From ZC4RG17 sp036259475 (GTDB lineage: Bacteria > Actinomycetota > Acidimicrobiia > Spongiisociales > ZC4RG35), in the NCBI GenBank assembly GCA_036259475.1, contig DATABS010000042.1, forward strand, positions 1 through 64,000: 64,000 nucleotides of DNA, written 5' to 3'. The notes under the pieces are model-generated. The model was not told the origin of the DNA and made no database searches. It was given only the letters and a program-made list of their open reading frames with translations. Positions 34,197 through 42,636 of this stretch are shown in pieces. Numbering within the stretch: position 1 is the first letter of the stretch; each line of letters begins with the position of its first letter. A program made the position numbers and the translations under genes.

Positions 34197-35159
34197 ATGC
34201 CGAGGATCGTTTCGATGGGTGACGTGGACGTCGACATGCTGGTACTCGTCGATCCCTACCCACGACCCGGAGAGGAGTCGTTCGCCGATGAGGCGACGAT
34301 CGGCCTGGGGGGCTCGGCAGCCAACACCGCGGTCGTCCTCGCCGGACTCGGCTTCGACGTCGGTGTCATGGCCCAGATCGGCCGCGACGAGTTCGGAGCA
34401 CGGGCGGCACGCCTCCTGGAGGAGGCGGGTGTCGACACCGATCTCATCGTCGCAACCGACGCCGACGTCACCGGAATGAACCTGGTTCTGGTGGATGCGG
34501 CGGGCGAGCGGACGATGATCGGTCTCCGGGGGGCCAACCCAGGGCACGAAGGATCCCCGGGATGGGAGAGATCGTGCGAGTGGCTCCACCTGTCGGCCTA
34601 CGCCCTTCTCGAGGAGCCACAGCGACACGCTGCGCGGCAGGCATTGGCCCTCGCCCGGGCCCGATCCATCCCGGTGTCGATAGACGTCCCGTCGGGGGTC
34701 GCGAGTGCCCTCGGAGGAGAACTCCTTCATGACCTGGAGGGCAGTTCTCTCGTGGCCGTCGGTGCGGGCGCTCTGTCGAGCCTCGTTCCACGATCGGCGG
34801 CCGAAGGGCTCCTGGATCTGGGCATCGAGACCGTGGCGGTGACGGACGGCGGCAAGCCCTTCTCACTGCATCGACGAGATCGAGTGTTGACGCTCACACC
34901 GCCCCGTCTCGAAGTCGTGGACGCCACCGGAGCGGGCGACTCCTTCGTTGCCGGGTTGATCGCCGGACAGCTGTGGGGTGCCGACATCGGGACCGCCGCC
35001 GTCCTCGCCGGCTGCCTCGGAGCAGCTGCTACGCAGCGAAAGGGCGCCGGCACCTCGCTGGCCGAAGACGAAATAGTGGCCGGACTGCTGGCGGACGAGC
35101 CGTGGCCGGACGCCGAACCCCAATGGTTCCAACGAGCCCGCCGGCTGATGGTCCGCTAA
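34197..35159 (+). CDS. PfkB-family carbohydrate kinase
   Basis: A 320 aa ribokinase-fold enzyme: MPRIVSMGDVDVDMLV start, GGSAANTAVVLAGLGFDVG substrate-binding region, and the anion-hole/catalytic motif DATGAGDSFVAGL near residue 243. Substrate specificity cannot be read. ATG at 34197 is preferred because of a TACCGT box 7 nt upstream and the conserved N-terminal strand. An alternative ATG at 34176 has GGGAAGGG before it and adds seven residues. Its stop overlaps the convergent MBL gene by 4 nt. Confidence 0.85.
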   Translation: MPRIVSMGDVDVDMLVLVDPYPRPGEESFADEATIGLGGSAANTAVVLAGLGFDVGVMAQIGRDEFGARAARLLEEAGVDTDLIVATDADVTGMNLVLVDAAGERTMIGLRGANPGHEGSPGWERSCEWLHLSAYALLEEPQRHAARQALALARARSIPVSIDVPSGVASALGGELLHDLEGSSLVAVGAGALSSLVPRSAAEGLLDLGIETVAVTDGGKPFSLHRRDRVLTLTPPRLEVVDATGAGDSFVAGLIAGQLWGADIGTAAVLAGCLGAAATQRKGAGTSLAEDEIVAGLLADEPWPDAEPQWFQRARRLMVR

Positions 35160-35875
35160 GCGGCAGCCGCCGCCTCCCGGACCCGTCGAATCGCCTCCTG
35201 AGGCCCTCCGCTCCATGGGGCGCCGTGCCCCGGAAGCACCCACTCGGCACCCACTTCTTCGATCCTGGACAGCGAGGACAGCGCTTGATCCGGATCGTCG
35301 GTGAAAGGCGCCGGCTGGGGTCCCTGGACTCCAGTCAGGACATGACCTGTCGTCAGGGCGTCCCCGACGAAAAGGGCTCCGACGGTGGGGAAGTGGAAGG
35401 CCACGCTTCCGGGTGAGTGGCCAGGCAGATGGATGACCCGCGGCTCGCCGGGCACCATGAGGGTCTCCCCTCCTTCGATCGTGGTGACCTGGGATAGGTA
35501 GGTCGTCTTGAGGCCGCCGCGACGGCCGCTGTACCAGAGGAACCGCACCAGCGGACCGATCTTCACCTTCCCCCACTTCGGCGAGGTCTTCTCCTCACCG
35601 CGGGCCCGGGCGGCGTCGGCGGCGTGGACATAGGCCGGAACGGCGTGGTCCCGGCGGAGACGTTCGGCAAAGCCGATGTGATCAGTGTCGCCGTGGGTGA
35701 GGACCAAGGCCCGGACGTCGCTGAGCGAGCGGCCCATTACCGACAGCTCGGCGACCAACTCGTCCCAGTGTCCGGACAGGCCGGCGTCGACGATCGTGAT
35801 CTCACCGCCGTCTTCGACGAGATAACTGTTGACGAGGTCGGATCCGATGCGATGAAGTGAGGGAGCCAGCTGCAT
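35156..35875 (-). CDS. metallo-beta-lactamase fold hydrolase
   Basis: A 239 aa MBL-fold protein. The metal motif HxHxDH is partly modified to THGDTDHIGF, with Gly-Asp in place of the second His of the first half. LPGHSPGSV supplies the later metal His, LFVGDALTTG the bridging Asp, and VLPGHGAPWSGG the last His. This HGDTDH variant is common in glyoxalase II-like and quorum-quenching-like branches. Substrate unknown. Confidence 0.83.
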   Translation of the reverse strand: MQLAPSLHRIGSDLVNSYLVEDGGEITIVDAGLSGHWDELVAELSVMGRSLSDVRALVLTHGDTDHIGFAERLRRDHAVPAYVHAADAARARGEEKTSPKWGKVKIGPLVRFLWYSGRRGGLKTTYLSQVTTIEGGETLMVPGEPRVIHLPGHSPGSVAFHFPTVGALFVGDALTTGHVLTGVQGPQPAPFTDDPDQALSSLSRIEEVGAEWVLPGHGAPWSGGPQEAIRRVREAAAAA

Positions 35876-35908
35876 GAGCCCATTGTCGCCCCCTGGCGGA
35901 GCAACGGA

Positions 35909-36526
35909 TCAGAGATCCTCGACGCCCAGACGATCCAGCAGCTCCTCGAACCGCTCCTCCAATGCCCGCACCCTCTCCTCCAGGCCAGGCGCCCCGGTAT
36001 CTGTCGCGGTGGACTCAGTCTCGGTCGAGGCGGCGAGAAGCTGCCGGACCCGCCGCTGACTCTGTCCGGGGATGCGGGGCAAGCGGAGGGCGAGGCCGGA
36101 CTCCTCCAGACGATCTATCACCGATTCCACTTCCTGGGTCGAGGCGAATGCCACATATCGGTCAGTCCGGCCACGCAGCTCGCCACCCGTCTGCGGACCA
36201 CGCAGGAGAAGCACCGCCAGTACGGCCTGGGCCGATTCGTCGATCTCGAGCGCCTCGCCCGCCTTGTGCCGATACTTGGTTGTGCGGTCACCTTGTCGGC
36301 GGACGGGTGTGGCGAGGCCGGCGTCGTGCAGCCGGACCAGGGCCTGTTCCACCTCGGCTTGATCGAGCGACATCACGGGCTCGCGGTTGGTCGATTGGTT
36401 GCAGCCCGCCACCACACCGGCCAGAGTCAGCGGATAGTTGTCCGGTGTCGTCATCTGCTTCTCGACCAGGACGCCGAGGACACGTCCTTCGATCGGATCG
36501 AGCGGGGGCGTGCCGTGAGATTCCAT
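35909..36526 (-). CDS. DUF480/YceH family protein
   Basis: A 205 aa two-winged-helix protein: DPIEGRVLGVLVEKQMTTPDNYPLTLAGVVAGCNQSTNREP is the diagnostic N-terminus (LVEKQMTTPD). The second wing covers LLLRGPQTGGELRGRT, and the C-terminus is a coiled coil (ERVRALEERFEELLDRL). The role is unproven; YceH-like proteins are suspected regulators. The ATG at 36526 places the conserved block at the expected distance from the N-terminus. Confidence 0.85.
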   Translation of the reverse strand: MESHGTPPLDPIEGRVLGVLVEKQMTTPDNYPLTLAGVVAGCNQSTNREPVMSLDQAEVEQALVRLHDAGLATPVRRQGDRTTKYRHKAGEALEIDESAQAVLAVLLLRGPQTGGELRGRTDRYVAFASTQEVESVIDRLEESGLALRLPRIPGQSQRRVRQLLAASTETESTATDTGAPGLEERVRALEERFEELLDRLGVEDL

Positions 36527-36610
36527 GCCGGACTGAAGGATGCCATCCACAAGGGGCAACACGCCACCACGTCCCGACTTCAGGCGCCGGGATTACGTGC
36601 TGCGAGCCGC

Positions 36611-37103
36611 TCAGTCCCTCCAGGTCCAGGCCGGTGACGGGTAGTCGTGGACGGACAAGCGGCCGAGCACCGAGGCGATCTGTGGCGGGTACACCGGTTC
36701 GCTCAGGCGGCGAATCCAGGTCACGTCCAGCCAGCGGTGCTCCTCGATCGACTCCCACTCGACATCGTTGAAGGCAGACGGTTTCACATCGAGAACGCTC
36801 GTGTAGCAACGTAGAAGTCTTCGATCGAGCGACAGGTGGCGCCGAGGAAGTCGAAGACCGTCTGACGGCGCGCCACCAGGCCGCCCCATTCCACGTCGGA
36901 CTGGCTGGTCTCCTCCCACAACTCGCCCCGCGCCGCCTCCTCGCTGCTCTCTCAATGCTCCACCCCGCCACCGGGAGTGAACCACCAGGTACCGTCGTGC
37001 GTCGGGCCGGGTCGCCCCCACGGAACAGGAGGGTTCGAGCTCCGGGCCCGATGAGGATCACCCGGGCTGCGCACCGATCGATGGGTGGTGAGCCGGCCAC
37101 CAC
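36611..37103 (-). pseudogene. decayed Nudix hydrolase
   Basis: Three lesions interrupt one Nudix-like reading. It begins at GTG near 37103 or 37100 and reads ARVILIGPGARTLLFRGG. A missing base near 37005 is needed to continue DGTWWFTPGGGVEH. An in-frame TGA then replaces the expected Gly codon of the Nudix box. The frame continues ESSEEAARGELWEET, where the box Arg of REL is already Gly. A second base is missing near 36802, after which AFNDVEWESIEEHRWLDV and a normal C-terminus follow. Combined frameshift, nonsense and active-site loss argue for genuine decay. It lies between pcrA and the DUF480 gene. Confidence 0.72.
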
Positions 37104-37120
37104 TCCAGATCCCTCGATGG

Positions 37121-39376
37121 TCAGGCCTTCTCGAGTGGAGCCCAGGCGAGAAGGAGACGGCGCTTGCCCTCCACGTCGAACATCACTTCCGCCTCCGCCC
37201 GGTCGCCGGAGCCGGTGATCTCTCGAACCGTGCCGAGCCCCCACTTGTCATGGCGGACGCGGTCGCCCGGTCCGATCTCCCCGGGCGAGACGGTGGTACG
37301 GGGGCCCGCCACCTGCTCGGAGCGCCGCTGACGCTTCCGCTTGGCGGCCCGCTCCATCAACTCATCCGGTATCTCGTCGACGAAACGCGAGCGACGGTTG
37401 TAGTTGGTCCCCCCGTAGAGCATCCGGCTCGCCGCCGACGTCACGAACAGGCGTTCCTGGGCCCGGGTGATGCCCACGTAGGCCAGGCGACGTTCCTCCT
37501 CCAGCTCGTGGGGCTCGCCCAGGGTCCGCATGTGCGGAAACACGCCCTCCTCCATGCCCACCATGAACACCACCGGAAACTCGAGGCCCTTGGCGGTGTG
37601 GAGGGTCATCAAGGTGACGGCGCCCCCTCCCTCCTCCCACTCGTCGATGTCCGAGCTGAGGGCGGTGGTCTCCAGGAAGACCTCGAGCCGACGCGACGGA
37701 GGCAGTTCGTCCCACTCTTCGCCGGCGATTACCGAGCCCTCGTTCGACTCGACGAATTCGGCGGCGACTGACCGCAGCTCCTTCAGGTTCTCGACCCGGC
37801 CCATCGCCTCGATGGTCCGCTCGGACTCCAGAGCCTCGAGGTAGCCGGTGTCGTTGAGCACGGCGTCTACCGCCGCCGGGACCCCGCCTTCGTCTAGTGA
37901 CTCCCCTAGGTGGTCGATGAGAGCCACGAACTCAGCCAGGCTGTTCTGCGCCCGGCTGTTGAGGGCGCCGATCTCATCTGCCCGGCGCAGCGCAGCAAAG
38001 AAAGAGATGCGCTCGCGCTCGGCGAATCTGTCGACGTGGCCGATCGTGGTGTTGCCGATCCCCCGCCTGGGCTCGTTGATGATCCGTTTGACCGCCACCT
38101 GGTCGTCGGGATTGATCAGGACGCGCAGATACGAGAGAGCGTCCTTGATCTCCTTCCGCTCATAGAACCGGACCGAGCCTACGACGGTGTAGCCGATTCC
38201 GCGCCGCACGAGTACGTCTTCCATCACCCGCGACTGGGCGTTGGTGCGGTAGAAGACGGCGATGTCGGCGAGGTTGTAGCCCTCGTCGAGCAGCGAGTCG
38301 ACGTTGTCGGCGACGAAACCGGCCTCGTCGTGTTCGTCCTCGGCCTCGAAGCGCACGATGGCCAAGCCGTCGCCCCGGTCCGACCACAGGTTCTTGGGAG
38401 TGCGGCTCGGGTTGTTGTCGATGACGGCGTTGGCGGCTTTCAAGATCGTCTCGGTCGAGCGGTAGTTCTGATCGAGCACGATGATGCGAGCGTCGGGGAA
38501 GTCCTTCTCGAAGTCCCGTATGTTGCGGATGTCGGCACCGCGCCAGCCGTAGATCGATTGGTCGGCATCGCCCACCACACACAGGTTCCGGTGTTCGGCG
38601 ACCAGTTGCTTGACGAGCACGTACTGGGCGTGGTTGGTGTCCTGGTACTCGTCGACGTGCACGTACCGAAAGCGGTTCTGATATTCGCGGGCGACTTCGG
38701 GAAAAGCGGCCAGGACCTCGACGGTGATCATGAGCAGGTCGTCGAAGTCCATCGCCGACGCCTCGAGGAGCCTCTGCTGGTACAGCCGATAGATGTCGGC
38801 CACCTGCTCGTGGTAGAAGCCGTCCCCCCTTTGTCCGAAGGTTTCGAAGTCAACGAGTTCGTTCTTGCCGTTGGAGATGATCGCCTTGACGCTTCGGGGC
38901 GGGAAGCGCTTGGTGTCGAGGTCGAGGTCCTTGATCACCTGGGTGATGAGCCGCACGGAGTCTGCTTCGTCGTAGATGGAGAAACCGGAGCGGTAGCCGA
39001 GGCGATGGGCCTCGGCCCTAAGTATCCGCACACAGGCCGAGTGGAACGTCGACACCCACATGGAGCGGCGACCACCGCCGACGAGTTGCGACACCCGAGC
39101 CTTCATCTCGTTGGCCGCCTTGTTGGTGAAGGTGATGGCGAGAACCTGATCCGGCTTGACCCTCAGGTCGCGGATGAGATGGGCGATGCGGTGGGTGAGC
39201 ACCCGGGTCTTGCCCGAGCCGGCCCCCGCCACCACCAGCAACGGGCCTTCGGTGGCAGCCACCGCCTCCCGTTGGGAAGGGTTGAGCCCTTCGAACAGTG
39301 GAGAGTCGGTGGGCGCGTCTGCCAGCCAGGCACCGCCGGTGTCGACGTCATCGTCGGCGAACCAGTGAGTCTGCAT
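37121..39376 (-). CDS. pcrA: UvrD/PcrA-type superfamily 1A DNA helicase
   Basis: A 751 aa 3'-5' helicase for repair and replication restart. Walker A is VVAGAGSGKTRVLTHR (about 51-58); later motifs are DEYQDTNHAQY (II), DQSIYGWRGAD (III), VLDQNYRS (IV), TLHTAKGLEF (V) and YVGITRAQ (VI). The C-terminus DKWGLGTVREI...GKRRLLLAWAPLEK matches the RNA polymerase-binding tail of PcrA. A TACCAT box is 8 nt before the ATG. Confidence 0.94.
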   Translation of the reverse strand: MQTHWFADDDVDTGGAWLADAPTDSPLFEGLNPSQREAVAATEGPLLVVAGAGSGKTRVLTHRIAHLIRDLRVKPDQVLAITFTNKAANEMKARVSQLVGGGRRSMWVSTFHSACVRILRAEAHRLGYRSGFSIYDEADSVRLITQVIKDLDLDTKRFPPRSVKAIISNGKNELVDFETFGQRGDGFYHEQVADIYRLYQQRLLEASAMDFDDLLMITVEVLAAFPEVAREYQNRFRYVHVDEYQDTNHAQYVLVKQLVAEHRNLCVVGDADQSIYGWRGADIRNIRDFEKDFPDARIIVLDQNYRSTETILKAANAVIDNNPSRTPKNLWSDRGDGLAIVRFEAEDEHDEAGFVADNVDSLLDEGYNLADIAVFYRTNAQSRVMEDVLVRRGIGYTVVGSVRFYERKEIKDALSYLRVLINPDDQVAVKRIINEPRRGIGNTTIGHVDRFAERERISFFAALRRADEIGALNSRAQNSLAEFVALIDHLGESLDEGGVPAAVDAVLNDTGYLEALESERTIEAMGRVENLKELRSVAAEFVESNEGSVIAGEEWDELPPSRRLEVFLETTALSSDIDEWEEGGGAVTLMTLHTAKGLEFPVVFMVGMEEGVFPHMRTLGEPHELEEERRLAYVGITRAQERLFVTSAASRMLYGGTNYNRRSRFVDEIPDELMERAAKRKRQRRSEQVAGPRTTVSPGEIGPGDRVRHDKWGLGTVREITGSGDRAEAEVMFDVEGKRRLLLAWAPLEKA

Positions 39377-39598
39377 CCGGGTACATGGTACCGGCCGCCC
39401 GTCCCGGAATCACACGAGTGTGAGTCGGCTACAAAGTGATAGGTGGTAAGTGGTAGGTCGCTTGCCGTGCCGGACTCTGACCGATCTTCACCACGGATCC
39501 GTGCTCACTCGTTCGTGGTCTCAGAAGAACCGTGGACGCGTCGGTCAGCTACCTACCACCTATTACTCACCACCTAGTACCGGCCGCCGAGTGACGCG
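39377..39598. other. intergenic region with long imperfect inverted repeat
   Basis: Between pcrA and the sensor kinase gene lie two related arms: ATAGGTGGTAAGTGGTAGGT (39439-39458) and, inverted, ACCTACCACCTATTACTCAC (39551-39570, continuing CACCTAG). They are separated by about 90 nt with no credible ORF between them. The pcrA promoter box (39385-39390) is at the left edge. Confidence 0.55.
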
Positions 39599-40483
39599 TT
39601 ACTCCGTCACGAGTCCCAAGCCGGGGGGACGGCGGGGTTCGGCTGATTCGGGGACCGGGGCCACGCTTCCATCCGGGTCCTTCTCGCCGGCCGACAGCGG
39701 AAGCGAGAAGCAGAAGCGGCTACCAGTGGGGAAACGGCGCTCGTACCAGACATCGCCACCCATCGCCCGGGAGAGCCGGCGGGCGATCGGCAAGCCCAGC
39801 CCGATCCCCGACGACGACCGGGCGTCTCCCTTGGACAACTGCTCGAAATGCTCGAAGATCTGCTCGGCGGCGACCTCGGGCACGCCCGGGCCGTTGTCGG
39901 CCACCACCACCACGTAGTGGTCCCCGTATCCGAATCCCTCCACCAGCACCTGCTCGCCCCCGTACTTGCGAGCGTTCTCCAGCAGGTTGCGCACCACCTG
40001 CTGGACCCGCTTTGGGTCCGCTTCCACCATCACCCCGGTGGGCATCGACACCACCACGTCGCGCTCCGACTCGGTGGCGATCAGCAGGTCGGTCACGTCG
40101 TGGACCACCTTGCCGAGATCGAACCGCTCGGGACGGAACCGCAGACGGCCCGCCTCGAGCCGGGGGATGACCAGCACGTCCTCCACCAGGTCGCCCAGGT
40201 AGAGCGACTGCTTGTGGATGTAGTAGAGGAACTCGTCGACCTCGCGATCGGGCAGGTCCTTCCATCCCGAGATCAGGGTGTCGGCGAATCCGGCGATGGA
40301 AGTGAGGGGCGTGCGCAACTCGTGGCTCACCATGGCCACGAAGTCGTTCTTGATCGAATGCGCCTCTTCGGCGGCTTGCTCCGCCCGGCGGACCCGGAGG
40401 TTGGCCCGAGCCGCTATCCACAGGGAGGCGGCGACCGCCGCCGCTCCGACCGCCAGGATGGCGATATTTGTCCATTCAGGCAT
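39599..40483 (-). CDS. membrane sensor histidine kinase (HisKA)
   Basis: A 294 aa kinase with one N-terminal transmembrane helix (about 7-27), a short coiled linker (RRAEQAAEEAHSIKNDF) and HisKA box FVAMVSHELRTPLTSIAGF (phospho-His about 53). ATPase boxes are NLLENARKYG, VADNGPGVP and SGIGLGLPIARRL. There is no sensing domain outside the membrane helix and no dedicated response regulator beside it. GGAGGT precedes the ATG. It lies 49 nt after the CheA-like gene on the same strand; the hybrid kinase could be its functional partner, which is inference. Confidence 0.88.
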   Translation of the reverse strand: MPEWTNIAILAVGAAAVAASLWIAARANLRVRRAEQAAEEAHSIKNDFVAMVSHELRTPLTSIAGFADTLISGWKDLPDREVDEFLYYIHKQSLYLGDLVEDVLVIPRLEAGRLRFRPERFDLGKVVHDVTDLLIATESERDVVVSMPTGVMVEADPKRVQQVVRNLLENARKYGGEQVLVEGFGYGDHYVVVVADNGPGVPEVAAEQIFEHFEQLSKGDARSSSGIGLGLPIARRLSRAMGGDVWYERRFPTGSRFCFSLPLSAGEKDPDGSVAPVPESAEPRRPPGLGLVTE

Positions 40484-40532
40484 CGGTCACACCTCCGGAC
40501 CGCAAGGGGCCGGCGGAAGGGTAAGTGTCCTC

Positions 40533-42530
40533 TTACAGACTGCCATGATCGGCGAGCAAGCGGCGGATGGTGGTCGTCAGCACACCCTTGCGGAGGTCGA
40601 ACTTGTCCATGTAGGCGTTGACCCCGGCTTCCCACGCCGCCTTCTGCTCCTCGGGGGTGGCCACCCCGGAAACCATCATGATGGGGATCGTCACGTCCGC
40701 GGCTCGCAGCGCGCGCACGAGGTCGACACCAGACGAGCGAGGCATCGAGTAGTCGACCACCAGGGCGTCGGTCGCCGATTCCGACAGACGTTGCACCGCT
40801 TCACGTGCCCCCGCCGCCAGCACCACCTCGAAGCCTGCGCCGGTGAGAGTGGCAGAGATGAGCTGGCGGACCCCGGCCGAGTCGTCCACCACCAGGATGG
40901 TCGGGCGACGCTCGTCGCCCCGCGGCTGGGACCGGGCGATCTCGGACAGGTAGTGGGGATCGATGACGACCAGCACCTCGCCGCCTCCGAGGAAGGCGGC
41001 TGCAGTGATGTGGGCGGCGCCCTCCAGTATCGGGCCTAGATCCTTCACGGCCACCCGCCGGCGATCCACGATCTCGGGGACCGTGACCGCGACCAGACCG
41101 GAGCGGCCCGACATCACGACGATCTCACGGTCCATCTCCAGGGGTGGAAGCCCCAGCGCGGTGGCCAGGGAGATCACCGGAACGACGGAGCCCTCGAACC
41201 TGATGTCCCGCCCGGCGTCGCCCAGCTCGATCTCCGGGTCCGACAGCGCCATGCTTCCCAGGACCGACGCCTCGGGGAATCCCCAGAATTGGTCGTCCAC
41301 GGCTACGACCACCATGTTCTGGAGAACCAGCGAGACCGGCAGGGTCAGGACAACGGTCGTACCCTCGTCGGCGACCGACTCGATCTGCATCCCGCCGTGG
41401 ATTCTCTCCACCACGTCGGCCACAACGCTGAGCCCCTCGCCCGTCCCGCTGAATTCATCCGCGACCGGCCGCGTGGAGAAGTCCGGCCGCATCAGGAGCG
41501 GCGTCAGATCCTCCGTGATCGGGAGACCCATCTCGCTGGCCCGGACCTCGACCATCTTCCAGTTGATGCCGGCGCCGTCGTCGCTCACGCTGATCTGCAT
41601 TCGGTCGTCGCGGCGCTGTACGTGCACCGTGATGGTCCCGGTGGCGGGCTTGCCCTTCGAGGTGCGCACGTCGGCCGACTCGAGCCCGTGGTCGACGGCG
41701 TTGACGAGCAGGTGGCGGAGGGGTTCACGAAGCTGCTCGACGATCTGGCGGTCGAGCTCGACCTCTTCGCCGGACAGCACGAACCTGACGTCCTTACCCA
41801 GCTTCCGCCCCAGGTAGCGGATGAACTGGGGGAAGGTCTCGGCCGCCTCCCGGAACGGGACGTTGGCCAAGGCGACCGCCTGATCCTGCAGCTCCTCCAT
41901 CGAACCGGTCAGCCGCTGCATGTGGGTCCGCCACGCCGAGAGGACTCGCTTCGGGTCGGCGCCCTCGACGCTGACCAGGGAAAGGTCGGCCAACGCGGAA
42001 GTGTCGAGCGACACCTCCACCAGGCGGTTCACCAGCTTGTAGAGGTCGCCGGTGTCGACTCGGGTCACGCCTTCGAGCAACGATGTGGTGACCGACGACA
42101 GCAGGCCCCCCAGCGCTCCCGGTTCCGGCTGCATCGCCCGGCCGGAACTGGTGGCGACTGTCCCGAATGCCCGGTTTACCCGGGTCAGGGCCTTGGCCAG
42201 CTCGACCGCGTTTCCCCCGTCGTATGCGTGTCCCAGCTGCTCGGCCAGTTCTATCAGCGACGCCGCCACCTCGGTGTTCGGCTGGAGCCGCTCTTCGGAC
42301 ACCGCCCGCCAGGCCTGTTCGAGAGCCGCAGCCGCCGAGGCCACGGCTTCGTTGCCCATCAGGCGGGCTGAGCCTTTGACCGTGTGGGCGTCGCGAACCG
42401 CATCGTTCATGGCGTCGGGAGTGGCGTCCCCGACGAGCAGCCGGCGAGCTGCCTCGACGAGCGCGCCGGAACGCTCCTCCAGCTCCTGGCGGAAGAGCGC
42501 GCTCAGCTCGGGCGACTGCCGTGGGTCCAC
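40533..42530 (-). CDS. CheA-like hybrid kinase: Hpt, dimer, ATPase, CheW and receiver domains
   Basis: The protein reads, in order: Hpt domain with AHTVKGSARLMG (phospho-His), a helical dimerisation region, an ATPase with HLLVNAVDHGLE, DDGAGIN and GTGEGLSVV, a CheW-like domain (FWGFPEASVLGSM onward), and a C-terminal receiver with LVVDDSAG and VDYSMPRSSGVD (phospho-Asp). From GTG 42530 it is 665 aa. A longer GTG start at 42614 would place the N-terminus inside the hairpin after guaA, so the later start is preferred. No chemoreceptor, CheW, CheY or CheR genes are nearby; the output may not be motility. Confidence 0.82.
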   Translation of the reverse strand: MDPRQSPELSALFRQELEERSGALVEAARRLLVGDATPDAMNDAVRDAHTVKGSARLMGNEAVASAAAALEQAWRAVSEERLQPNTEVAASLIELAEQLGHAYDGGNAVELAKALTRVNRAFGTVATSSGRAMQPEPGALGGLLSSVTTSLLEGVTRVDTGDLYKLVNRLVEVSLDTSALADLSLVSVEGADPKRVLSAWRTHMQRLTGSMEELQDQAVALANVPFREAAETFPQFIRYLGRKLGKDVRFVLSGEEVELDRQIVEQLREPLRHLLVNAVDHGLESADVRTSKGKPATGTITVHVQRRDDRMQISVSDDGAGINWKMVEVRASEMGLPITEDLTPLLMRPDFSTRPVADEFSGTGEGLSVVADVVERIHGGMQIESVADEGTTVVLTLPVSLVLQNMVVVAVDDQFWGFPEASVLGSMALSDPEIELGDAGRDIRFEGSVVPVISLATALGLPPLEMDREIVVMSGRSGLVAVTVPEIVDRRRVAVKDLGPILEGAAHITAAAFLGGGEVLVVIDPHYLSEIARSQPRGDERRPTILVVDDSAGVRQLISATLTGAGFEVVLAAGAREAVQRLSESATDALVVDYSMPRSSGVDLVRALRAADVTIPIMMVSGVATPEEQKAAWEAGVNAYMDKFDLRKGVLTTTIRRLLADHGSL

Positions 42531-42614
42531 TTGCGCTTTCAGTTCGACGGGCTCACTGCAATATCGGGAAAGGTACCAATCCCCTTGAGTCCGGCGCCGG
42601 GAAGCGTCAGCCAC

Positions 42615-42636
42615 GACCCGCTACCGAGAGCGGGTC
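42615..42636 (-). terminator. hairpin immediately after guaA stop
   Basis: GACCCGCT and AGCGGGTC (outer arms 42615-42622 and 42629-42636) form an 8-bp stem with a 6-nt loop. It begins at the guaA stop codon on the minus strand. No U-run follows. It would separate guaA from the CheA-like gene. Confidence 0.5.

Noticed and set aside
37910..39439. Long plus-strand open frame over pcrA
   Set aside because: It is antisense to the helicase, with Val/Asp/Gly bias and no start context. pcrA motifs are on the minus strand.
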